DNA of 64,000 nt, from the NCBI RefSeq assembly GCF_049801055.1, contig NZ_JBNAGF010000007.1:124001-188000 (forward strand). Reading direction: 5' to 3'. How positions within the stretch are numbered: position 1 is the stretch's first letter; every line of letters begins with the position of its first letter. The translations under genes were made by a program, and so were the position numbers. This DNA comes from JBNAGF01 sp049801055. GTDB taxonomy: Bacteria; Pseudomonadota; Alphaproteobacteria; Rhodobacterales; Rhodobacteraceae. A model generated the notes under the pieces. That model was not told the DNA's origin and made no database searches. It was given only the letters and a program-made list of their open reading frames with translations. Positions 43,230 through 52,421 of the stretch are shown here, in pieces.

Positions 43230-45164
43230 ATGAAACTCAGAAATCGGCTTGCAGGTATTACCTGCTTTGCAGCCATAATTGGAGGATTGGGGCTGTCACC
43301 CGTCTGGGCACAAGAAGTTTCGAAAATGGAGATGACGACTGTCATACCCGAAGGGATAACGACACCGGACAACATCCAGACGAGGGTCGGCGAGCTTAAC
43401 TTTTTTGACGGTGTGCCGGATGTGGAATCCGCTCAGAAGGTTTACAACCTTCTGGACTTTACACACGCGTATCAAGCTTTTCTTGACGGCACCAAAATTG
43501 CTTCGATGGATGCGATCCGAAAGGGAATTCTTGAATTCGGACCTGCGAATACAACGGCCGTTCTGTTCGAAGGGCTGATGGATTCAAAAGCGCTGTTTCT
43601 GACGGCCAACACAACCAGCGTCTATATGTTCTCATGGCTGGAACTCGGGGACGAACCGATGGTGATCGAAACACCACCGAATGTGCTTGGGTTTATTAAC
43701 GATCACTGGTTCAGATACGTGATCGACTTTGGCAACCTTGGCCCAGACGAAGGACAAGGTGGTAAGTTTCTTGTGCTACCGCCAGGCTATGACGGCGAAG
43801 TACCAGAGGGATATCACGTCGCTCGTACGAACACCTATGGCAACTGGGTGTTATGGCGCGGTTATCAAAAAGACGGAACAACCGATTTGGCAATCAGCCA
43901 GACCAAGGACATGTTCCGCATGTATCCGCTCTCTCAAAAGGACAATCCGCCTGAAATGACTTTCGTAAACGCGTCAGGAAAGGAGATGAATACAATCCAC
44001 CGGATGGATGCAGAGATATTCAACGAGATCAATGACGTGGTTCAGGCCGAACCTCTGATGGGCGAAAATCCTGAACTGCTTGGTCACCTCGCGGCCATCG
44101 GTATCGTGAAGGGCCAGCCTTTTGAACCCGATGAGAGAATGCAAGCCATCCTGGACGCGGCTGCCAAAGCAGGCTCGGTTACAGTCAAAACGATTATCTC
44201 CAAACCAAAAGATGAGCGGTTCTATTGGTATCCGGGTGAAAGTTATTGGCAAACGGCGTTTCCCGGTGGCGCATACACCTGGGAACTGGACGGCGTATCA
44301 ATTCAGGATATTCGTGCCGCGTTCCATTTCTACGCGACAGGCATCACACCTGCGATGGCTTTGAAAAAAGTCGGGAAAGGCTCACAATATGCCTTCACCT
44401 ACGTCGATTCTAACGGCAATCCTCTGGATGGCAGCAGGACCTATAAGGTCAACGTTCCTGCCAACGTACCAGCGAAAGACTTCTGGTCTTTTACATTGTA
44501 CGACAACCAGACGCGCTCAATGCTTCAAACAGACGCGCAGTTCCCGGCCATCGGTAGCAACGACACAGGTGTTGTTCAGAACGAGGACGGATCGTACGAC
44601 ATCTACTTTGCGCCTGAGGCTCCTGAAGGAAAGGAGAGCAATTGGGTTCAAACTGTGCCGGGCAAAGGCTGGAACACAATCTTCCGTCTTTACGGTCCAC
44701 TTGAATCATGGTTCGACCAGACATGGCGTCCGGGAGACATTGAACTGGTTGAATACGCTTCCTCAGAGGCGTCATCAAACACCGAAACCGCCAAAGACAT
44801 TTCACTGCGCATAGCGGTCGATGGACGCGTGGCGGTGTACGGCGTTCAGTTTGATACCGGCTCCACTTCAATCCTGCCGGGTTCGGAAGATACCTTGGCT
44901 GCGATTGCCGAAATGATGTCCGAGCTACCGGATCTCAAAATTGCGGTGGTCGGTCATACAGACAATGTTGGTGGCTATGACAGCAATCTTGACCTCTCCA
45001 AACAGCGTGCTGACGCCGTTGTTGCCGATCTGATCAACACTTACGGCATCGACAGCGCGCGTCTGTTCGCCGCGGGTGCAAGCTTCCTTGCCCCTATTGC
45101 AAGCAACGAAACAGAAGAAGGGCGTGCGCTAAATCGACGTGTAGAACTCGTCAGAGCTCCCTAA
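43230..45164 (+). CDS. DUF1254/DUF1214 protein fused to a C-terminal OmpA domain
   Basis: 644 residues with a signal peptide (MKLRNRLAGITCFAAIIGGL onwards to VWAQ). The DUF1254 part (about 60-220; AYQAFLDGTKIASMDAIRKG, LTANTTSVYMFSWLEL) is followed by DUF1214 (about 370-480; GSQYAFTYVDSNGNPL, FWSFTLYDNQTRSMLQ). The last 115 residues are an OmpA-type peptidoglycan-binding domain (VQFDTGSTSILPGSEDTLAA, VVGHTDNVGGYDSNLDLSKQ, then RALNRRVELV). DUF1254 and DUF1214 usually stand without OmpA. The fusion would anchor the protein to the cell wall in the periplasm. Function unknown. A terminator follows at 45173. Confidence 0.85.
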   Translation: MKLRNRLAGITCFAAIIGGLGLSPVWAQEVSKMEMTTVIPEGITTPDNIQTRVGELNFFDGVPDVESAQKVYNLLDFTHAYQAFLDGTKIASMDAIRKGILEFGPANTTAVLFEGLMDSKALFLTANTTSVYMFSWLELGDEPMVIETPPNVLGFINDHWFRYVIDFGNLGPDEGQGGKFLVLPPGYDGEVPEGYHVARTNTYGNWVLWRGYQKDGTTDLAISQTKDMFRMYPLSQKDNPPEMTFVNASGKEMNTIHRMDAEIFNEINDVVQAEPLMGENPELLGHLAAIGIVKGQPFEPDERMQAILDAAAKAGSVTVKTIISKPKDERFYWYPGESYWQTAFPGGAYTWELDGVSIQDIRAAFHFYATGITPAMALKKVGKGSQYAFTYVDSNGNPLDGSRTYKVNVPANVPAKDFWSFTLYDNQTRSMLQTDAQFPAIGSNDTGVVQNEDGSYDIYFAPEAPEGKESNWVQTVPGKGWNTIFRLYGPLESWFDQTWRPGDIELVEYASSEASSNTETAKDISLRIAVDGRVAVYGVQFDTGSTSILPGSEDTLAAIAEMMSELPDLKIAVVGHTDNVGGYDSNLDLSKQRADAVVADLINTYGIDSARLFAAGASFLAPIASNETEEGRALNRRVELVRAP

Positions 45165-45172
45165 AAAATGGT

Positions 45173-45200
45173 GAACGGGGCGCGCTAGCGCGTCCCGTTC
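45173..45200 (+). terminator. Terminator after the DUF1254-OmpA gene
   Basis: Inverted repeat GAACGGG ... CCCGTTC with an inner GCGCGCTAGCGCG palindrome. It is followed by AAAACTTTGG and lies 9 bases after the stop codon. Confidence 0.65.
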
Positions 45201-45339
45201 AAAACTTTGGTTCGATGCAACCCAAAAAATTTTGAAGTCTTGAGCCAAGGCACGTCATTGTTTGTCGGGCCGACCTGTCGATCAAGTCGGATTTTTGCAA
45301 GACGCCCAGAATTCGTTTGGACTGCTTTGGGCTGATGCT

Positions 45340-46208
45340 GTTGAAAAACTCCTGCTTGATTGAGATTTAACAGGCAGATTCACTTCCAACATTGATGGAG
45401 GTGGTTTGCGATGATGGGACCGAGGCAAGAGGCGCAAGGCGCGCTGTTCTACGAGTTTCACTGGAAGATCATGTGCCGCTGGATCACCTTCTGCGGTCCA
45501 TCGACCGGTTTGTCGATTTGGGTGGCATGCGCCGCCATCTTGCCCCTTTCTACAGCTCGACAGGAAGGCCCTCAGTCGATCCCGAGTTGATGATCCGGAT
45601 GCTGATAATGGGTTATGCCATGGGCATCCTGTCGGAGCGGGGGTTGTGCGAAGAGGTGCATCTGAACCTGGCGTATCGCTGGTTTTGCCGCCTTGATCTG
45701 ACCGATCCGGTGCCGGATCGCTCGACCTTTTCGAAGAACAGGCACGGACGGTTCCGTGAGAGCAACCTCTTCCGGCGTCTCTTCGAGGAAGTGCTGACAC
45801 GCTGCATTGCGGAGGGCCTGGTGGGAGGTGAGAGCTTTGGAGCGGACGCCTCACTCATCAAGGCAGATGCCAGCCGCTATACTAAGGTGGACTTCGCTTA
45901 GTGGTCGGTAGCCGGCGTTGCAAATCGGGCGACGCAGGAATACCTCAGCATGCTCGATGATGCGGCCTTCGGTGCAGTGACACCAGTAAAGCCGAAGGCA
46001 ATCTCTCCCGCCGACCCGGCAGCGCGACTGACCGGGGCCAATGGCGACAGACCTTTCTTCGCTTACAGCACCAACTACCTTGTCGATCTGGACAATGCGG
46101 TCATCGTGGATATCGAGGCCACCGCACCGATCCGGCAGGTCGAGGTTGATGCAGTGCGCGACATGCTGGTGAGAACGCGGAACCGTCCTGTTCGCGAAGT
46201 GCACAATC
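45340..46208 (+). mobile_element. Insertion sequence copy B (same family as copy A), 3' truncated
   Basis: Begins with GTTGAAAAACTCCTGC at 45340-45355, related to the terminal repeat of copy A. It is in the opposite orientation to copy A, and both start ends face the TetR/DUF1254 genes. Similarity to the transposase ends near 46200, where IS110 sequence begins. Confidence 0.7.
45411..46208 (+). pseudogene. Transposase of copy B, broken by frameshift, stop and truncation
   Basis: Translation would start at 45411 (MMGPRQEAQGALFYEF). At about 45458 one T is missing, so the frame shifts by one before SLEDHVPLDHLLRSIDRFVD. An in-frame TAG at 45899 then stops it in KVDFA, and the family sequence continues beyond (ATQEYLSMLDDAAFGAV, FFAYSTNYLVDLDNAVIVDI) until it ends at about 46200 after MLVRTRNR. 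Three separate defects show it is dead. It is close to copy A but not identical, so they are different family members or old duplicates. Confidence 0.85.
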
Positions 46209-46733
46209 CAAGGGCAAGCCCTGGATCTTCCGCCGGTTGCGCTGGACACCATCATCGATCTCAGTGAACAGCTTTTGACCCTGCACGAGCGGGTGCTCTG
46301 ATAGGGTCGCAAGTTAACACAGGCGTCCAAATCCGAACCCCGGATCGCTTTGCTTCAGACGATCCCCGGCATTGGATCGATCACAGCGTCGGCCATCGTC
46401 GCGACGGTTGGCAGCGCGGCACAGTTCAGGTGCGGCAGGGATTTCTCCGCATGGTTGCGCCTGACGCCGATCAACCGTTCGACCGGAGGCAAAGAGCGGC
46501 TGGGCCGCATATCGAAGATGGGCGACCGCTACATTCGCCACCTGATGGTCGTTGGCATGACCTCCCGTATGAAACAGATCAAGAGCGCGCCTGAACGATT
46601 TGATCCTTGGTTTACGGAGCTCTTGGAGCGCAAACCCGCCAAGCTTGCGGCAGTGGCCATGGCGAACAAAACAGCGCGGATCATCTGGGCTGTACTCACG
46701 CGCAACGAACCCTACAGGATCAGGACAGTCTGA
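46209..46733 (+). pseudogene. IS110-family transposase, C-terminal fragment with stops
   Basis: The frame reads QGQALDLPPVALDTIIDLSE, then two tandem stops (TGATAG at 46299-46304), then LLQTIPGIGSITASAIVATV, the helix-hairpin-helix Transposase_20 domain of IS110 elements, through FSAWLRLTPINRSTGGKERL and GRISKMGDRYIRHLMVVGM to the natural C-terminus. The N-terminal DEDD catalytic part is missing. It abuts the truncated copy B, so one insertion was made into or recombined with the other. Confidence 0.8.
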
Positions 46734-47045
46734 CATCGGAAGAAAAAAGAAACAGAGATAGCAAGACCAATGAAGTGATGGCAAATGCGTCAGCCGTAAT
46801 CCCAAGACACCCCGGGCTTTGTCCAGGACAACTTATGTCCGTTTGCGAGAATGGGGACTTGGGCCGCGGAAACCATCAGGGCCAGCGGTCACATGCACCG
46901 CGTCGAAAGGCCGAACACAAGACCGCTTCTGACAAAATGCCAATTACCTCAAAAATGTCTTGCTTTGCAGGAGCCATCCACACAAGACAAAGCGGCATCA
47001 ATGCCGCCCTTCGGCGTTTCGTCTTGCCAGATCCAGATGCGCACC
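46734..47045. other. Gene-free stretch between IS110 fragment and amine locus
   Basis: About 310 bases with no supported gene. It probably includes the right end of the IS110 element and thus the right edge of the accessory island. I found no copy of the tRNA-Thr 3' end here that would mark an attachment site. Confidence 0.45.
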
Positions 47046-48083
47046 TTAAGCGCCCGCTGCGGCATCAAACCCTTGCAACACATTCACCGCGTTGACGCCG
47101 ATTTCGTCCACATCATAACCGCCTTCCATGATGAAATGCGTGGGCAGGTTCGCTGCAGCGATGTCTGCTCCCATCGTCTTGAAATCATCGCTCTTGAGCT
47201 TGAAAAAGCTGATTGGGTCGGTTTCAAACGTATCGACACCCAGCGAAATGATCAGCACATCGGGTTTGTAATCGGCAATACGCTCGAGCCCTTTTGCCAT
47301 CGCGGCGCGCCAGACATCAAAAGGTGTGCCGGGGGGCATGGGGAAATTCAGATTGAACCCGTCACCCTTGCCGGTGCCATTCTCTCTTGCATGGCCAAGG
47401 TGGTAGGGGAAGGTCTCGTGCGGGTCTCCGTGCAGCGAGACAAACAGCACATCATCGCGGTCATAGAAGATGTCCTGCGTTCCGTTGCCGTGGTGGAAAT
47501 CAACGTCGAGAATGGCGATGCGGCCCGCGCCTTTGTCCAGGAAATGCTGCGCGCTGATGGCCGCGTTGTTCAGGAAGCAATAGCCGCCATACATGTCCGC
47601 CGTTGCGTGGTGGCCGGGGGGGCGGCAGAGCGAAAAGACGCTGCGTGCGCCGTCTCGGATGCGTTCTGCGCCCGTCAATGCCACCTGAGCGCTGGCATAG
47701 GCAGCTTCCCATGTGCCTTCAGTCAGGCTGGTCTCGCCAGCGAGCGCGTAGTAGCCGAGCTGCCCTTCGATGAAGTTCGGGCGGATGTTGGACATGCGCC
47801 TCGCGACCCATGTGGTCGGGATCGCCTCGCCCTCGAAGCCTTCGGCCTTCCAGCGGGCGGCGGCAGTCTTGAGGAATTCGGTAAAGTGGTCTTCGTGGAT
47901 GGCGTGGATCGGGTCCATACCGAAATCATCGGGGTCTGACACGGGGCCAAGCCGGACTTTGCGCACCCGGTCGATCACATATTCGGCGCGGCTCGGGCGT
48001 TCATGGGGTTGGACGAGTTTGCCGCCGAAGAGCTCTGTCTTGGCATCACGCAATTTGTGTTTTTCGGTGTAGATCGTTTCCAT
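47046..48083 (-). CDS. aphA: Acetylpolyamine amidohydrolase (histone deacetylase family)
   Basis: 345 residues from the ATG at 48083, with GGGGAG upstream. It is very similar to the Mycoplana APAH by pattern: METIYTEKHKLRDAKTELFG at the start, FSLCRPPGHHATADMYGGYC (151-170), ILDVDFHHGNGTQDIFY with the zinc ligands Asp195 and His197, SLGVDTFETDPISFFKLKS and MEGGYDVDEIG near the end. These zinc enzymes remove acetyl groups from N-acetylated polyamines. It directly follows potF and is read in the same direction, after a terminator-like hairpin. Being next to a polyamine importer supports the substrate class. Confidence 0.9.
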   Translation of the reverse strand: METIYTEKHKLRDAKTELFGGKLVQPHERPSRAEYVIDRVRKVRLGPVSDPDDFGMDPIHAIHEDHFTEFLKTAAARWKAEGFEGEAIPTTWVARRMSNIRPNFIEGQLGYYALAGETSLTEGTWEAAYASAQVALTGAERIRDGARSVFSLCRPPGHHATADMYGGYCFLNNAAISAQHFLDKGAGRIAILDVDFHHGNGTQDIFYDRDDVLFVSLHGDPHETFPYHLGHARENGTGKGDGFNLNFPMPPGTPFDVWRAAMAKGLERIADYKPDVLIISLGVDTFETDPISFFKLKSDDFKTMGADIAAANLPTHFIMEGGYDVDEIGVNAVNVLQGFDAAAGA

Positions 48084-48112
48084 CGCCATGCTCCCCGCTG
48101 AAAAAGAGAAAC

Positions 48113-48135
48113 GGGCCACGCGGTCTGCGCGGCCC
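48113..48135 (-). terminator. Hairpin between potF and the amidohydrolase gene
   Basis: GGGCC-GC arms around a short loop. On the minus strand it is followed by GTTTCTCTTTTT. It likely reduces readthrough from the importer operon. Confidence 0.55.
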
Positions 48136-48149
48136 GAAACGTCACATGC

Positions 48150-49184
48150 TTATTTCTTGAGGTTGGTCCAGATGCGGTCGTAGACGGCCTGAACCTCTTC
48201 TGAACATGTCTCGACGAAAACGCCTTCGATGCCGGCGGGCGGGTTGCCCTCAGGTTCGTCTGCCAATGTAGGGTCGTGGAACTCCTCCGATCCTTTGACC
48301 GCATCGCGGTAGCGCGCGAAGTTGGTCACGGCTGCGATGTTTTCAGGCTCCAGCAGGAAATCCATAAATAGGATCGCGTTTTCGCGGTTCGGGGCGTCTT
48401 TGAGCAGCACAACGCTGTCCATCCAGTTGACCCAACCTTGTTTGGGGAAGGCATATTGAAGCGTATCGCGCGATTCAGCTGCCTTGGCTGCGTATCCGTT
48501 GAAGATCATACCTGCTGCAACATCACCTGCGGCCAGAACCTCTTTTGCCGTGTCGGAGTTGAACGACGCCCAATGCGGCTTGGCGGCTTGAAGCATCGCG
48601 TCCAGCGCCTTGAGCTGCTCGCGATCGGTGGAACACTGCGGGATGCCCATGTGAACCGCCGCCAGAGCCAGCACTTCGCCCTGGCTGTCGATCATGTTGA
48701 TCTTGCCCTGCAATTCAGCCGGAGGGTTGAAGATGATGTCCGTTGTGTTGATGTCGCCGTCATAGGCTGCGGTATCGACCGAAAAGCTCGTTGTGCCGCC
48801 CTGGTAGGGGATCGAGTGTTTGAGGCCCGGGTCATAAGCGGGGTCGGTGAACTCTGCCTTGACGTTGCCAAGGTTCTTGCGCGCGCCTTCGGCGATCTCG
48901 TCGGCCATACCTTCCGCGATCAGGATAGAGACCATGTAATCGGTGGGCACAACCACGTCATAAGTGCCCATCGCGCCGGCCTTGAGTGTTGCCAACATGG
49001 ATTCGTTGGAATCGTAGGTGTCCATGACAACCTCGACATCATGCTCGGCCGCGAACTTGTCGAGAAGCTCCTGCGGAATGTATTCGAACCAGTGATAGAT
49101 CGACAGCTTGCCTTCGGCATGGGCCGTGCCCGCTGCCAGAACCAGAGCAGCGGCTGCAACGGTTGATGTGCGGAACTTTTTCAT
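48150..49184 (-). CDS. potF: PotF/PotD-type polyamine-binding protein
   Basis: 344 residues from the ATG at 49184; the frame stays open further up but in the potI gene. Signal peptide (MKKFRTSTVAAAALVLAAGT), then the family start LSIYHWFEYIPQELLDKFAA, DVVVPTDYMVSILIAEGM and SVVLLKDAPNRENAILFMDF. Two Cys residues (IPQCSTDR, ETCSEEVQ) may form a disulfide. It delivers its substrate to the PotHI-PotG importer. The substrate may be a polyamine, an acetylated polyamine or another amine, as the pocket cannot be judged here. Confidence 0.88.
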   Translation of the reverse strand: MKKFRTSTVAAAALVLAAGTAHAEGKLSIYHWFEYIPQELLDKFAAEHDVEVVMDTYDSNESMLATLKAGAMGTYDVVVPTDYMVSILIAEGMADEIAEGARKNLGNVKAEFTDPAYDPGLKHSIPYQGGTTSFSVDTAAYDGDINTTDIIFNPPAELQGKINMIDSQGEVLALAAVHMGIPQCSTDREQLKALDAMLQAAKPHWASFNSDTAKEVLAAGDVAAGMIFNGYAAKAAESRDTLQYAFPKQGWVNWMDSVVLLKDAPNRENAILFMDFLLEPENIAAVTNFARYRDAVKGSEEFHDPTLADEPEGNPPAGIEGVFVETCSEEVQAVYDRIWTNLKK

Positions 49185-49201
49185 GTTGGTCTCCCTGTTT
49201 T

Positions 49202-50014
49202 TCATGACTTGTCTTCGCCTGACTTGCTGACGAAGTAGGAAATCGTGACCATCACGATCGAGAATGCGAGAAGCATGGTCGAGATGGCCATGATGTTGGG
49301 CTTGATGCCCTGTTTGACGGCACCAAAGATGGCGGTCGGCAATGTTTCGACGCCTGCACCTTTCACGAAATTTGTGATGATGAAGTCGTCGAGAGAAATG
49401 ATGAAAGCGAGCAGGAAGCCCGAAATGATGCCGGGCATCATCAAGGGCATCAGGATCTTGGTGAAAGCCTGCCGTTTGGTGGCGTAAAGATCCATCGCCG
49501 CCTGCTCGTAGGTGTCTTCGATCCCTTGCATGCGTGCCGAAATCGGCAGGTAGGCGAAAGGAATGCAAAACGCGATGTGCGCCAGCAGGATCGTCATGAT
49601 TCCGCGTTCGAACCCGATCGAATTGAAGAAGATGAGCGTGGCAACGGCTGTTACGATCTCGGGCACCATCAGCGGTAGGGAAATCAGACCGAAGGACACT
49701 GTGCGCAGCTTGAACGGACCACCGCGGATCATGCCCGTGGCGGCGAGTGTCGCGATGGCCGTGGCAACGGTTGCGGCGATGATAGCGATGACAAAGCTGT
49801 TGCGCGCCGCTAGCTTGAACTTGGCGCTTTCCGAACCGGTGAAGACATCGGCATACCACTGGAGCGAGAAGCCTTCCCAGACCACTATGGAATCGGAGGC
49901 GTTGAAACTATAGACCGCCACCACCACCAGCGGCACATAGAGGATGGTCAGGCAAAGAACGGTAACAGCGAGAAAGCCCGGGTAAGAGCGAACGTCGAAT
50001 TTGCGCGTGGCCAT
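49202..50014 (-). CDS. potI: PotI-type ABC permease
   Basis: 270 residues with six hydrophobic helices and the permease EAA loop (YEQAAMDLYATKRQAFTKIL, about 170-190) that docks onto the ATPase. FISLDDFIITNFVKG is a family hallmark of PotC/PotI. Only 3 bases from potH and 17 bases from potF. Confidence 0.92.
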   Translation of the reverse strand: MATRKFDVRSYPGFLAVTVLCLTILYVPLVVVAVYSFNASDSIVVWEGFSLQWYADVFTGSESAKFKLAARNSFVIAIIAATVATAIATLAATGMIRGGPFKLRTVSFGLISLPLMVPEIVTAVATLIFFNSIGFERGIMTILLAHIAFCIPFAYLPISARMQGIEDTYEQAAMDLYATKRQAFTKILMPLMMPGIISGFLLAFIISLDDFIITNFVKGAGVETLPTAIFGAVKQGIKPNIMAISTMLLAFSIVMVTISYFVSKSGEDKS

Positions 50015-50017
50015 GGC

Positions 50018-50947
50018 CTAGCCCTCCCGCTTTTCAGGGCGCGCCTGCTGGCGGGCGTAGAGGATCAGGATGATCAAAACGAGCGTTAGTAGGATCATCG
50101 AGGCCGCAGCACCAAAGGGCCAGTTGCCGGCGTTGCCTTTGAACTGTTCTTCGATCAGCGAGCCGATCATGAAATTCTTGGCGCCGCCCAAGAGATCGGG
50201 CGCAAGGAAGGCGCCCATGGAAGGCACGAACACCAGAATACAGCCCGCTACCACGCCGGGGCGCACGGCGGGCAGCACGATGCGGCGCAGTGTTGTGTAT
50301 TTGGAGGCATAAAGATCGGACGCAGCTTCGCTGAGCGAGAAATTGTAGCGCTCGACGGCGGCATATATGGGCAGCACCATAAAGGGCAGGTAGGAGTAGA
50401 ACAGCCCGACCTGCACGGCGAAGTTGGTGTTGATCATCTGAAGCGGGTTGTCGGTTAAACCTGTCCACATCAGCGCATTGTTGAGCGGCCCTTCTTCGCG
50501 CAGCATGAAGCGCATGGAAACGGTGCGGATCAGCAGGTTGACCCAATAGGGGATGGTGATCAGGAAGACCCAAAGCGGGCGGACGTTCTCTGGACGTGTC
50601 GCGATGAAATAGGCGGTGGGAAAGCCGATCAGCAAGCTGAGTAAAGTGGCCAGCCCGGCCTGCCAGATCGAGCGCCAGAAGATGGTGATATAGGTCCACT
50701 CGATGGTGCAAGGCTCATCGCCGAACAGCCCTCGATCGCAGAAAAACTGCTCGTAGGCGGCAAAGGAAAACTCCCAGATGACGCCGCCGCGGAACTCCTT
50801 TGTCAAAAAGGAGTAAACCAGCATGAGGAGGACCGGCACCAGCACCAGAATGATCAGTGTCACCCAAGCAGGCGCCAGAAGCCAGTTGCGGGCTTCTTTG
50901 TATGTGTCGCCTTGGCTGCTACCGCCGCTTGCTGCTCCGCCTGCCAT
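50018..50947 (-). CDS. potH: PotH-type ABC permease
   Basis: 309 residues with six hydrophobic helices and the EAA loop (LSEAASDLYASKYTTLRRIV). Two further markers are WVNLLIRTVSMRFMLREEGP and SMGAFLAPDLLGGAKNFMIG, both typical of PotB/PotH. The ATG overlaps the potG stop. Confidence 0.92.
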   Translation of the reverse strand: MAGGAASGGSSQGDTYKEARNWLLAPAWVTLIILVLVPVLLMLVYSFLTKEFRGGVIWEFSFAAYEQFFCDRGLFGDEPCTIEWTYITIFWRSIWQAGLATLLSLLIGFPTAYFIATRPENVRPLWVFLITIPYWVNLLIRTVSMRFMLREEGPLNNALMWTGLTDNPLQMINTNFAVQVGLFYSYLPFMVLPIYAAVERYNFSLSEAASDLYASKYTTLRRIVLPAVRPGVVAGCILVFVPSMGAFLAPDLLGGAKNFMIGSLIEEQFKGNAGNWPFGAAASMILLTLVLIILILYARQQARPEKREG

Positions 50948-52038
50948 CAGTCCACCAGGAGCCGCGCGGCCCCATACTCCATGTTGACAAACACATCGTT
51001 GCCAGTTTCAAAAATGCGCCGGTTGCCACGTTCGGAATTGGACGTGCGAATGCTGAACTCCGGCCCGTCCTTGAGGGTGACGATGGTCGTGATGTCGGTT
51101 CCGACGAAGACATTTTCCTTGACAGTTGCGGCCAGGCTTTCGTCTTCGACGGCCTTTTCCGACAGGAAGAGCCGTTCGGGCCGCACGGACATGTGCACCT
51201 TTGCACCTGGTTTGACTTCATCCACCGCGTCGCAGGTGAGCGCGTGCCCGCCGCCAAGGTGGCACAGGGCGCGGCCCTCGCGCACCTCGTCCATCGTGAC
51301 TTCCAGAAGGTTCGTCTCGCCAATGAAATCGGCCACAAACATGTTGCGGGGGCGCTCGTAAATGTCGCGCGCTTTGCCGAGCTGCTGCAATTCACCCGCC
51401 GACATGACGGCGATGCGGTCGGACATTGTCAGCGCTTCTTCCTGATCGTGGGTGACAAAGATGAAGGTAATGCCGGTTTCGCGTTGCAGATGCTTTAGCT
51501 CCAGCTGCATCGCCTTGCGCAGCTTCAGATCAAGTGCCGAGAGCGGCTCGTCGAGCAACAAAACCTTGGGCTGCGGTGCCAGGGCGCGGGCCAGTGCGAC
51601 ACGCTGTTGCTGGCCGCCAGACAGTTGCGATGGCTTGCGGTTTGCAAATTGCGTGAGCTGCACAAGCTCGAGGATCTCGCCTGCGCGCTTGCGTGCCTCG
51701 GACTTGGATTTGCCGAGCATTTCGAGGCCAAAGCCCACATTCTCCATCACATTCATATGGGGAAAGAGGGCGTAGTTCTGAAATACCGTGTTCACCGGGC
51801 GCTTGTTCGGGGGAAGGTTTTCAATCTCTTCGCCATAAAGGAAAATCTCGCCCTCGGTGACGTCCTCGAACCCCGCGATCATGCGCAGCAACGTTGTCTT
51901 GCCGCAGCCCGATGGCCCCAGAAGAGTGAAAAACTCATTGTCATGGATGGAAAGGGAAATCGTTTTGAGCGCAGTGAAATCGCCGTAGCGCTTCACGGCG
52001 TTGCGCACATCAATAGCATTCGTTGTCTGCTGCGACAC
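50947..52038 (-). CDS. potG: PotG-type ABC transporter ATPase
   Basis: 363 residues from a GTG at 52038. Walker A GPSGCGKTTLLRMIAG, Q-loop FQNYALFPHMNV, ABC signature LSGGQQQRVALARAL, Walker B KVLLLDEPLSALD and the His switch FVTHDQEEAL. The C-terminal TOBE domain (about 280-355, MSVRPERLFLSEKAVEDESL) is present. It is the first gene of the importer operon potGHIF. The LysR-type palindrome at 52120 is 82 bases upstream. Confidence 0.93.
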   Translation of the reverse strand: MSQQTTNAIDVRNAVKRYGDFTALKTISLSIHDNEFFTLLGPSGCGKTTLLRMIAGFEDVTEGEIFLYGEEIENLPPNKRPVNTVFQNYALFPHMNVMENVGFGLEMLGKSKSEARKRAGEILELVQLTQFANRKPSQLSGGQQQRVALARALAPQPKVLLLDEPLSALDLKLRKAMQLELKHLQRETGITFIFVTHDQEEALTMSDRIAVMSAGELQQLGKARDIYERPRNMFVADFIGETNLLEVTMDEVREGRALCHLGGGHALTCDAVDEVKPGAKVHMSVRPERLFLSEKAVEDESLAATVKENVFVGTDITTIVTLKDGPEFSIRTSNSERGNRRIFETGNDVFVNMEYGAARLLVD

Positions 52039-52119
52039 GTCCGGCCCCCCTGCGGTGAGTATCCGGGAACCTTATGTGGCGTTTCGTCGCCCGGTAAGCA
52101 TCGTCTTCCTCAGCTTCCG

Positions 52120-52134
52120 TTAGGCAAAACCTAA
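52120..52134 (-). promoter_or_regulatory. TTAGG-N5-CCTAA palindrome before potG
   Basis: TTAGGCAAAACCTAA, perfect with flanking G/C (GTTAGG...CCTAAC). The T and A at positions 2 and 14 give the T-N11-A spacing of LysR-type regulators. The same motif is found twice before the RidA/monooxygenase genes. Confidence 0.75.
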
Positions 52135-52166
52135 CAAGCGCCCGCAAGGATGGGATTGCTATGAAA

Positions 52167-52421
52167 TCATGGCTTTGCGCGCAGAATTCTCAACACTGCG
52201 GTTGCCGCGATAAACAGAAACATGACCTCGATCACGATCGCCCCGAGGTTCGGCCGCGCAACAAGTGAAACCATTACAAGCGATCCGCCGAGAATGTTCC
52301 AGAGGTTGAACGCCATTTCATCGGCCTTCAGCTTGCCCCGTGTCGCAAAGTAATAGGCGACAATGATAAAGACCGAACCGAAAAGGCCGACGATGTCGGC
52401 CCAGTGCAGATCATCCATCAT
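52167..52421 (-). CDS. CBU_0592-like small membrane protein
   Basis: 84 residues with three hydrophobic segments (IVGLFGSVFIIVAYYFATRG, AFNLWNILGGSLVMVSLVA, AIVIEVMFLFIAATAVLRIL). It matches the CBU_0592 family of small membrane proteins, whose function is unknown. Its ATG overlaps the ArgE-like stop, so it is the last gene of the leftward flavoprotein-deacylase transcript. Confidence 0.7.
   Translation of the reverse strand: MMDDLHWADIVGLFGSVFIIVAYYFATRGKLKADEMAFNLWNILGGSLVMVSLVARPNLGAIVIEVMFLFIAATAVLRILRAKP

Noticed and set aside
46734..47045. Right attachment site of the island
   Set aside because: I looked for the GGTTCGAGTCC end of tRNA-Thr here and found no copy.
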